A stretch of 6,368 nt of DNA, taken from Chloroflexota bacterium (GTDB taxonomy: Bacteria; Chloroflexota; Anaerolineae; Anaerolineales; JACQED01). How positions within the stretch are numbered: the stretch's first letter is position 1; every line of letters starts with the position of its first letter. Both the position numbers and the translations under genes were made by a program. The notes below the pieces were generated by a model. That model saw only the letters and a program-made list of their open reading frames with translations, made no database searches and had not been told where the DNA came from. Shown here piece after piece: positions 1 through 4,472 of the stretch. Where the stretch lies: assembly GCA_016200785.1 (NCBI GenBank), contig JACQED010000138.1:1-6368 (forward strand), written 5' to 3'.

Positions 1-436
1 CGATCGCCGCCAGCGCCGCCTCTGCGCCTTTGTTGCCCGCTTTCGTGCCCGCACGCTCGACGGCCTGCTCGATGTTCTCCGCCGTCAGCACGCCGAACAG
101 CACCGGCACGCCCGTGGCTAGCGCCGCCGCCGTAATGCCGCTGGCGGCCTGCCCGGCGACGTGTTCAAAATGCGCCGTGGCCCCGCGGATGATGACGCCC
201 AGACAGATGACGGCATTATATCGCCCGCCCTCGGCCATCCGCTTCGCCACCAGCGGGATCTCAAACGCGCCCGGCACCCAGGCCACGTCAATATCCTCGG
301 CGGCGACGCCGTGCCGGATCAGCGCGTCTTCTGCGCCACGCAACAGTTCTTTGCCAATCGCATCGTTGAAACGCGAAATGACGATGCCGAACTTCAATCC
401 GGTGCCGATGAGAGTGCCTTCAAAAGTTTTGCCCAT
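1..436 (-). CDS. ribH: 6,7-dimethyl-8-ribityllumazine synthase (RibH), C-terminus cut by window edge
   Basis: Lumazine synthase condenses 5-amino-6-ribitylaminouracil with 3,4-dihydroxy-2-butanone 4-phosphate to give lumazine, the substrate of RibE; the family forms cytosolic pentamers or 60-mers. The minus strand reads 145 codons from ATG 436 before leaving the window, so roughly 10 residues of a usual ~155 are missing. Visible motifs are SRFND (21-25), WVPGAFEIP (53-61), GVIIRGATAHFEHV (80-93) and ERAGTKAGNKGAEAAL (127-142). His89 aligns with the catalytic His of Bacillus RibH, and Arg128 with the phosphate-binding Arg. Two ATGs are adjacent (439 and 436); the second is preferred because GAGGAG (448-443) lies 6 nt before it and only 3 nt before the first. 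It is the last visible gene of the rib operon, coupled to ribBA. Identification is very secure. Confidence 0.96.
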   Translation of the reverse strand, partial: MGKTFEGTLIGTGLKFGIVISRFNDAIGKELLRGAEDALIRHGVAAEDIDVAWVPGAFEIPLVAKRMAEGGRYNAVICLGVIIRGATAHFEHVAGQAASGITAAALATGVPVLFGVLTAENIEQAVERAGTKAGNKGAEAALAAI

Positions 437-442
437 CATGTT

Positions 443-449
443 CTCCTCA
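443..449 (-). promoter_or_regulatory. ribH ribosome binding site merged with the ribBA stop codon
   Basis: On the minus strand the text is TGAGGAGAACATGATG. The ribBA stop TGA (449-447) runs directly into the Shine-Dalgarno GAGGAG (448-443) of ribH. Ribosomes finishing ribBA therefore end on the ribH initiation site, which predicts translational coupling. The motif is read directly; the coupling is inferred. Confidence 0.8.
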
Positions 450-1655
450 AGAATCGCTTGGCAGCAAGTGTCCCAGTTTCTCGCGCTTGGTCGCCAGATA
501 GTGGCCATTGATATGGGTCGGCTGGATCACCAGCGGCACGCGCTCGACGACGGCGATGCCGTGTCGCGCCAGGCCGCCAATCTTGGCCGGGTTGTTGGTC
601 AGCAGGCGTACCCGGCTCAGGCCCAGGTCGCGTAGGATTTGCGCGGCCACGCCGTAGTCACGCAGGTCGGCCGGGAAGCCGAGTTGATGGTTGGCCTCCA
701 CCGTGTCCAGCCCCTGATCCTGAAGCGCGTACGCCCGCAGTTTGTTGAGCAGGCCAATGCCGCGTCCTTCCTGACGCAGGTAGAGGATGACCCCACACCC
801 CTCGGCGGCAATGCGGCGCTGGGCCTCGGCCAGTTGCGCACCGCAGTCGCAACGCTGTGAACCAAGCGCGTCACCCGTCAGGCACTCCGAATGGAGCCGC
901 ACCAGCGGCGGCGGTCCGTCCGGCTCGCCCATCACCAGGGCCAGATGATGCTCACCGTCGAGCGTGTTTTCATACGCCAGCATACGGAAATTACCGTAGG
1001 CCGTCGGCAGCGAGGACTCAGCCGTACGGCGAACGAACGACTCAACCCAGCAGCGATAGGCAATCAGATCGGTGATTGAGATGATCTTGAGCCCGTGGTG
1101 GGCGGCGAACGTTTCCAGTTCGGGCAGGCGGGCCATCGTGCCGTCCTCGCTCATGATCTCGCAGATGACCGCCGCCGGATACCGGCCTGCCAGCCGGGCG
1201 AGGTCCACCGAGGCCTCCGTCTGTCCGGCGCGGGCGAGTACGCCGCCCTCGGCGGCGCGTAGCGGGAAGACGTGCCCGGGGCGGGCGATGTCTTCGGGGC
1301 GAGTGGCCGGGTCAATCATGGCGCGGATGGTCGTCGCGCGGTCAAAGGCCGAGATGCCGGTGGTGACCCCGTGCCGCGCTTCGACCGAGACCGTGAAAGC
1401 CGTGCCGAAGTGGGCCGTGTTGTCGCCGGGCGGCACCATCATTGGGATGCGCAGCGCGTCGAGCCGTTCGCCCGTCATCGTCAGGCAAATCAGCCCGCGA
1501 CCCTCGTGGGCCATGAAGTTAATCGCCTGGGGCGTGGCGAACTCGGCGGCGATGGCCAGGTCACCCTCGTTCTCTCGATCTTCGGCGTCCACGATGATCA
1601 CAAACTTGCCGGCGCCAAAGTCCTCCAGTGCTTTTTCAATTCGGGTGAGCGACAT
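447..1655 (-). CDS. ribBA: Bifunctional 3,4-dihydroxy-2-butanone 4-phosphate synthase / GTP cyclohydrolase II (RibBA)
   Basis: This 402-residue fusion supplies both precursors of the pathway. The N-terminal RibB domain (about 1-205) makes dihydroxybutanone phosphate from ribulose 5-phosphate; the C-terminal RibA domain (about 206-402) opens GTP. RibB signatures are DAEDRENEGD (23-32, with the metal-binding Glu at 28), TTGISAFDRATT (98-109) and RPGHVFPL (125-132). RibA signatures are HSECLTGDALGSQRCDC (255-271) with the zinc cysteines 258, 269 and 271, RQEGRGIGL (294-302), LLTNNPAK (351-358) and the C-terminal KREKLGHLL. One oddity is RAGQTEAS (142-149): most RibB proteins have His where Gln145 stands, and that His binds metal in E. 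coli. The ATG at 1655 lies inside the end of ribE (20-nt overlap), with GGAG 9 nt upstream. Length and both domains match the family, so the call is secure; activity of the RibB half is less certain. Confidence 0.97.
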   Translation of the reverse strand: MSLTRIEKALEDFGAGKFVIIVDAEDRENEGDLAIAAEFATPQAINFMAHEGRGLICLTMTGERLDALRIPMMVPPGDNTAHFGTAFTVSVEARHGVTTGISAFDRATTIRAMIDPATRPEDIARPGHVFPLRAAEGGVLARAGQTEASVDLARLAGRYPAAVICEIMSEDGTMARLPELETFAAHHGLKIISITDLIAYRCWVESFVRRTAESSLPTAYGNFRMLAYENTLDGEHHLALVMGEPDGPPPLVRLHSECLTGDALGSQRCDCGAQLAEAQRRIAAEGCGVILYLRQEGRGIGLLNKLRAYALQDQGLDTVEANHQLGFPADLRDYGVAAQILRDLGLSRVRLLTNNPAKIGGLARHGIAVVERVPLVIQPTHINGHYLATKREKLGHLLPSDS

Positions 1656-2247
1656 AGTTTACTGCTCCGATAAACTTCTCGACGTACTTGCCGAGGATGT
1701 CCACCTCTAAATTCACCCGGCTGCCCGGCGGCTTGCTCGGCAGGGTGATGTGCTGTTGGGTATAGGCCACGAGCATGAACGTAAAAGCGTCCGGGAACAC
1801 GCTCACCACTGTGAGGCTCACGCCGTCCACGGCGATGTAGCCTTTGGGGACGATGTAGCGCAACAGGTCCGGCGCGGCCTCAACCGTCACCCACAACGAA
1901 TCGCCTTCCGGCCGAAAGGCGCGCACCACGCCCGTGCCGTCCACATGCCCCTGCACAAAGTGCCCGCCGATGCGGCCATCCGCCGCGAGGGAACGTTCGA
2001 GATTCACGCCGTCGCCCGGGCGCAGGTCGCCCAGGTTGGTGCGCCGCAGCGTCTCCGGCGAGAGACCGACGGTGAACGAATTTGAATTGAGCGCGGTGAC
2101 GGTGAGGCACGTGCCGTTGATGGCGAGGCTGTCGCCCAGCCGTGCGCCGCCGAGCACGGTCTGCGCCCGGACGGTGAGCGACCAGCCGCCAGCATCGTTG
2201 GACAACGACTCCACAGCGCCGATTTCTTCTACGATTCCGGTGAACAT
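1636..2247 (-). CDS. ribE: Riboflavin synthase, alpha-subunit type (RibE)
   Basis: The enzyme dismutates two lumazine molecules to riboflavin and the RibD product that RibH re-uses. The 203-residue product shows the usual two tandem lumazine-binding barrels. The first begins MFTGIVEEIG and carries NGTCLTV (44-50), SPETLRRTNLG (63-73) and VNLERSL (81-87). The second carries GGHFVQGHVDGTG (94-106), GYIAVDGVSLTVV (136-148), AYTQQHITL (161-169) and VNLEVDILGKYVEK (178-191). Gln99, His101 and Ser144 stand in the conserved HFVQGHVDG and DGVSLTV segments. ATG 2247 is chosen over GTG 2250: it gives the canonical MFTGI start, and GGAGG (2259-2255) lies 7 nt upstream. The gene starts 33 nt after the ribD stop, and its last 20 nt are shared with the start of ribBA. 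Often named ribE in Bacillus-type operons and ribC in E. coli. Confidence 0.96.
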   Translation of the reverse strand: MFTGIVEEIGAVESLSNDAGGWSLTVRAQTVLGGARLGDSLAINGTCLTVTALNSNSFTVGLSPETLRRTNLGDLRPGDGVNLERSLAADGRIGGHFVQGHVDGTGVVRAFRPEGDSLWVTVEAAPDLLRYIVPKGYIAVDGVSLTVVSVFPDAFTFMLVAYTQQHITLPSKPPGSRVNLEVDILGKYVEKFIGAVNYVAHPN

Positions 2248-2254
2248 CACTTTT

Positions 2255-2259
2255 CCTCC
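2255..2259 (-). promoter_or_regulatory. Strong ribosome binding site of ribE
   Basis: The minus strand carries a perfect GGAGG followed by AAAAGTG and then ATG. The 7-nt spacing selects ATG 2247 as the start rather than the GTG three bases earlier. It is the best Shine-Dalgarno of the operon and contrasts with the weak one before ribD. Confidence 0.75.
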
Positions 2260-2280
2260 AGACGGCTCAGCGAGTCGTTC

Positions 2281-3417
2281 CTATACAACATCGGCCTGAA
2301 CCCAAAGGTCGCCGTCCAGCATTTCGACTTGCAAACGACACAGGCGGATCGCCTGCGCTAGTCTCTCGACGCCCGGCCCGCCCACCGGGCCTGGCGCCTC
2401 CTGGCCGCCGATGATGAGCGGGGCGACGAACGCCCAGGCACGATCCACCAGGTTCCCGGCAAAGAAAGCGCCGAGCAATTCACTCCCGCCTTCGACCAGC
2501 AGGGTGAGCATTCCGCACCGCCCGATTTCGTCCAGCAGCGCCGGGAGACTGACGCGGCCTTGCGAGTCGGCGGGGAGCGTCCACACTTCCACGCCGCGCG
2601 CGGCGAGTTCGGCGCAGTGAGCAGGGGGCGCGGCGGCGGTCGTCGCCAGCACCGCTTGGCCGGCGAGAGCCGGGTCAAACACGCGCGCCGAGAGCGGCAC
2701 GCGGCCGCGGCTGTCGGCGACGATCCGCAGGGGATGCCTCACCCCCGGCCCCTCTCCCGTTTCGCAGAAACGGAAGAGGGGAGTAAGCCGTGTGGTCAGT
2801 TGTGGATCGTCCGCCAGCACCGTCCCCGCCCCGACGAGGATCGCGTCGGTGATGTTGCGCAGTTCGTGCCCGCGCCGTCGAGAGGCCTCATTCGTGATCC
2901 AGCGCGAGTCGCCGGTGCGAGTGGCGATCTTCCCGTCCAGGCTCATGGCGAATTTGGCGATGACGAATGGTTGCCCTGTAGTGATGTGCTTGAAGAAGGG
3001 TCTGTTAGGTTCGCGCGCCTCGTCCTCACACAGTCCCCGGTGGACGGCGACCCCGGCGGCTTCGAGTTGCGCATGGCCTTGCCCGTTCACGCGCGGGTTG
3101 GGGTCGCCGACGGCGTAATACACTTCGGCCACTCTGGCGGCAATGAGGGCCTCGGTGCAGGGTGGTGTGCGCCCGTGATGGGCGCAGGGTTCGAGCGTGA
3201 CGTACATCGTCGCGCCGCGCGCCGACTCGCCGGCGGCGCGCAGGGCTTCGATCTCAGCGTGCGGCTCGCCAGCCCGGCGATGGTAGCCCTCGCCGACGAC
3301 GCGCCCGCCTTTGACGATGACCGCGCCGACGATCGGGTTGGGGCTGGTGCGGCCCTCGGCCCGGCGGGCGAGCGCCAGCGCGCGGCGCATGTAAGTGAGG
3401 TGAATGGGAGTGTCCAT
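2281..3417 (-). CDS. ribD: Bifunctional diaminohydroxyphosphoribosylaminopyrimidine deaminase / 5-amino-6-(5-phosphoribosylamino)uracil reductase (RibD)
   Basis: RibD performs the second and third steps of the GTP branch: deamination of the pyrimidine ring, then NADPH-dependent reduction of the ribosyl side chain. With ATG 3417 it has 378 residues, a normal length. The N-terminal deaminase shows the zinc site: HAE (53-55) and EPCAHHGRTPPC (76-87, Cys78 and Cys87), with SPNPIVGAV at 25-33. The reductase shows KFAMSLDGKIATRTGDSRWI (155-174), ILVGAGTVLADDPQLTTR (193-210), LRIVADSRGRVP (230-241) and LLVEGGSELLGAFF (306-319). Residues about 211-226 are an extra stretch encoded by a palindromic repeat (described separately). 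No good Shine-Dalgarno precedes ATG 3417; TTG 3429, four codons upstream with GGGG 5 nt before it, is a possible alternative start. It is the first gene after the FMN riboswitch. Confidence 0.95.
   Translation of the reverse strand: MDTPIHLTYMRRALALARRAEGRTSPNPIVGAVIVKGGRVVGEGYHRRAGEPHAEIEALRAAGESARGATMYVTLEPCAHHGRTPPCTEALIAARVAEVYYAVGDPNPRVNGQGHAQLEAAGVAVHRGLCEDEAREPNRPFFKHITTGQPFVIAKFAMSLDGKIATRTGDSRWITNEASRRRGHELRNITDAILVGAGTVLADDPQLTTRLTPLFRFCETGEGPGVRHPLRIVADSRGRVPLSARVFDPALAGQAVLATTAAAPPAHCAELAARGVEVWTLPADSQGRVSLPALLDEIGRCGMLTLLVEGGSELLGAFFAGNLVDRAWAFVAPLIIGGQEAPGPVGGPGVERLAQAIRLCRLQVEMLDGDLWVQADVV
2736..2786 (-). repeat. Palindromic interspersed repeat inserted in frame within ribD
   Basis: On the plus strand CCTCACCCCCGGCCCC leads into a long hairpin. 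Arms 2749-2763 and 2767-2781 pair at 14 of 15 positions around a GCA loop, and GAGTAAG follows. The CCCTCACCCC-GGCCCCTCTCCC / GGGAGAGGGGAG pattern resembles small dispersed palindromes that I recall from several high-GC genomes; that likeness is from memory. It adds about 14-16 residues (LTPLFRFCETGEGPGV) between the reductase segments DPQLTTR and RHPLRIV, where RibD proteins normally have a short linker, and keeps the reading frame. The ends of the element are approximate, and no second copy is seen in this window. Confidence 0.6.
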
Positions 3418-3430
3418 ACTGACAAACAAA

Positions 3431-3482
3431 CTGCCCCGAAGTCTGTAGGGGTGATCGGTTGATCATCCCGGCTTCGGGGCAG
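3431..3482 (-). promoter_or_regulatory. Candidate sequestering hairpin before ribD, with a copy of the aptamer's 5' strand
   Basis: On the minus strand CTGCCCCGAAG (3482-3472) and CTTCGGGGCAG (3441-3431) are perfect 11-nt complements around a 30-nt loop. The second arm ends one base before TTG 3429 and 13 nt before ATG 3417, so the hairpin would cover the approach to the ribD start. The same CTTCGGGGCAG is the beginning of the FMN aptamer (3859-3849). The middle arm can therefore pair with either copy, which is what an expression platform needs. Sequence identities are read directly; the switching role is inferred. The short TTTGTTTG after the hairpin is a poor terminator tail, so translation control is more likely than termination here. 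Confidence 0.55.
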
Positions 3483-3527
3483 GCACAAACGCGAACCGGC
3501 GGACGACTAGGCGGTCTCCGCGTTCAC

Positions 3528-3567
3528 CCCGCACTTTCCTTCTGGAGTCTCGATGGGAAAGTGCGGG
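3528..3567 (-). repeat. Perfect 12-bp inverted repeat in the ribD leader
   Basis: CCCGCACTTTCC and GGAAAGTGCGGG are exact complements separated by 16 nt. They form a stable leader hairpin between the intrinsic terminator and the hairpin next to ribD. No T tract follows on either strand, so it is not a terminator. It may be a spacer stem or part of an alternative fold. Confidence 0.6.
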
Positions 3568-3574
3568 ATTCACG

Positions 3575-3604
3575 AAAACGCCCCGAACAGGATCGTTCAG
3601 GGCG
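3575..3604 (-). terminator. Intrinsic terminator in the riboflavin leader (attenuator)
   Basis: The minus strand reads CGCCCTGAAC, loop GATCCT, then GTTCGGGGCG followed directly by TTTT. The stem is 10 bp with a single G-U wobble. It lies about 75 nt after the 3' end of the FMN aptamer and before ribD, the usual place for a riboswitch-controlled terminator that stops transcription when FMN is bound. The T run is only four bases before C and G, so termination may be partial. I could not identify a clear antiterminator. Confidence 0.7.
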
Positions 3605-3607
3605 GAA

Positions 3608-3679
3608 CAGCAGACCCACATCAGCGCCGGCGAAACGGCGCACTGCGGCGCGCCTTTACCGGGCACGTGTGGCTTGCTG
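3608..3679 (-). other. Leader stem between the aptamer and the terminator
   Basis: Immediately after the aptamer, CAGCAAGCCACA (3679-3668) can pair with TGTGGGTCTGCTG (3620-3608): CAGCA with TGCTG and CCACA with TGTGG around a small internal loop. It encloses a GC-rich segment that has its own short stem (GGCGC with GCGCC). The stem ends 4 nt before the terminator stem. It may be the insulating or competing helix of the expression platform; the role is inferred from position only. Confidence 0.4.
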
Positions 3680-3861
3680 ACCTTCTTTCAATCCCGACTA
3701 TACGGTCGGCCCCGGAGTTCACTTGCACCGCACTGTGTTCGCTGCAGTGCAGGTGTCACCGGATCGTGCTCGTCGCCGGGATTGGCGGCTCGCTCGTGGG
3801 CTATACCACCGATCAGGAATTGCCTCGCGCTGGAGCACGAGGCTCACCCTGCCCCGAAGGT
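3680..3861 (-). ncRNA. FMN riboswitch (RFN element) controlling the riboflavin operon
   Basis: The minus strand begins ACCTTCGGGGCAGGGTG and ends GAAGGT; ACCTTC and GAAGGT pair as P1. The core motifs follow in the right order: AATTCC, GATCGGTGGTATAGCCCACG (consensus ACCGGCGGTAAAGCCCGCG), then AACTCCGGGGCCGACCG and TATAGTCGGGAT before the closing GAAAGAAGGT. The GTGG/CCAC stem replaces the common GCGG/CCGC with a compensated base-pair change. A GCCTCG...CGAGGC hairpin is inserted between GGGTG and AATTCC, and the variable arm near 3715-3765 is longer than usual. FMN binding should shut off ribD and downstream genes. Start and end are taken from P1. Homology is by motif matching, not a covariance search, but placement directly before ribD makes it secure. 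Confidence 0.93.
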
Positions 3862-3882
3862 TTGTGATATTCAATTGGCCTG

Positions 3883-3907
3883 ATTATATCACACAGCACG
3901 CCGTCAA
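3883..3907 (-). promoter_or_regulatory. Extended -10 promoter of the riboflavin operon
   Basis: The minus strand shows TGATATAAT (3891-3883): a perfect TATAAT with the extended TGn motif. It places the transcription start near 3876, about 15 nt before the aptamer. A TTGACG (3907-3902) lies upstream but only 13 nt from the -10, too close for a standard -35, so the extended -10 is probably what counts. TTGACG overlaps the hemL stop codon. The operon therefore appears to have its own promoter independent of the upstream genes. Confidence 0.7.
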
Positions 3908-4401
3908 CTGGCAAAGGCTTGCCGGGCGGCGGCTATCGTGCTCTCGATCTCCGCTTCCCCGCGCGCCGTTGACATGAACCCGGCTTCAAATTGCGATGGC
4001 GCGAGATATACGCCGCTCTCTAGCATCGCCCGGAAGGACGCACCGAACTTTTTCGTGTCGGCGGCTTTGGCGGTGGCCCAATTGACAATCGGCTGATCAG
4101 TGAAGAAGATGGTGAACATCGTGCCCACGCGGTGAGAGACGATGTGCACTTTGGCCTCTTCCGCCGCCGCGCTGAGGCCCGCGACGAGCCGAGCCGAATT
4201 CGCCTCGAGCGCATTCCACGTTCCGGGCTTTTGCAATTCTTTCAGCGCTTCAACCCCGGCTGTCATCGCCAGCGGATTGCCGGCCAGCGTCCCGGCCTGA
4301 TACGTCGGCCCGGCGGGCGCACGCGGTTGCGTTGGGCCGCTGCCCGAATCTTCTCGCCGATGGCCTCCTAGGGGCGAAAGTGCGCGGGCCATCATCGGCA
4401 T
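3904..4401 (-). pseudogene. hemL: C-terminal remnant of glutamate-1-semialdehyde 2,1-aminomutase (HemL)
   Basis: HemL converts glutamate-1-semialdehyde to 5-aminolevulinate, the tetrapyrrole precursor. The open frame encodes 165 residues, against about 430 for the family. Clear homology starts at residue ~28 with APAGPTYQAGTLAGNPLAM and continues through HRVGTMFTIFFTDQP, GVYLAPSQFEAGFMST and the final IESTIAAARQAF. The preceding ~27 residues (MPMMARALSP...) do not continue the family; the PLP-lysine segment (GKVIGGGLPVGA type) and everything before it is absent. Real homology therefore spans about 3904-4320. A functional aminotransferase cannot be made from this. The missing 5' part may lie beyond the AbiE genes if they inserted into hemL, or it may be lost. 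The stop codon overlaps the -35-like region of the rib promoter. Confidence 0.88.
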
Positions 4402-4419
4402 CGTCTTAGAACAGAATCT

Positions 4420-4444
4420 GTTTGTTACATGTTTAGTAACAAAC
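4420..4444. repeat. Perfect 9-bp inverted repeat between abiEii and the hemL remnant
   Basis: GTTTGTTAC and GTAACAAAC are exact complements around the 7-nt loop ATGTTTA. The repeat is AT-rich in a GC-rich setting, lies 28 nt after the abiEii stop and marks the gap where hemL homology has ended. It could end the abiE transcript, though no T run follows on the minus strand. It could also be a recombination or element-end site. I cannot decide between these. Confidence 0.55.
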
Positions 4445-4472
4445 TGAGAATTTCATGAGACAAATTACTCGC

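Noticed and set aside
30..635. 201-residue plus-strand frame
   Set aside because: Runs antisense across ribH and the end of ribBA, both certain genes; the composition is typical of a shadow frame.
1072..1710. 212-residue plus-strand frame
   Set aside because: Antisense to ribBA; low-complexity Ala/Ser/Arg composition and no recognisable motif.
2560..3462. 300-residue open frame on the plus strand
   Set aside because: It lies antisense to ribD, whose motifs are unmistakable. Long antisense frames are common in GC-rich genes, and the translation shows no family features.
3463..3867. Several short open frames on both strands in the rib leader
   Set aside because: The stretch is explained by the FMN aptamer, terminator and other hairpins. 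None of the frames has a ribosome binding site or family features.
3902..3907. TTGACG as a standard -35 box for the rib promoter
   Set aside because: Its 13-nt distance to TATAAT is too short for normal sigma-70 spacing; the extended TGn motif explains the promoter better.
4320..4401. First ~27 residues of the hemL open frame as genuine HemL
   Set aside because: A GGHRRE fragment faintly recalls the family's GGRRE, but the spacing to APAGP is wrong and the rest does not match. I treat homology as beginning near 4320.
4420..4444. Integron attC-like site
   Set aside because: The arms do not fit the RYYYAAC/GTTRRRY core pattern, and no cassette structure or integrase is seen.
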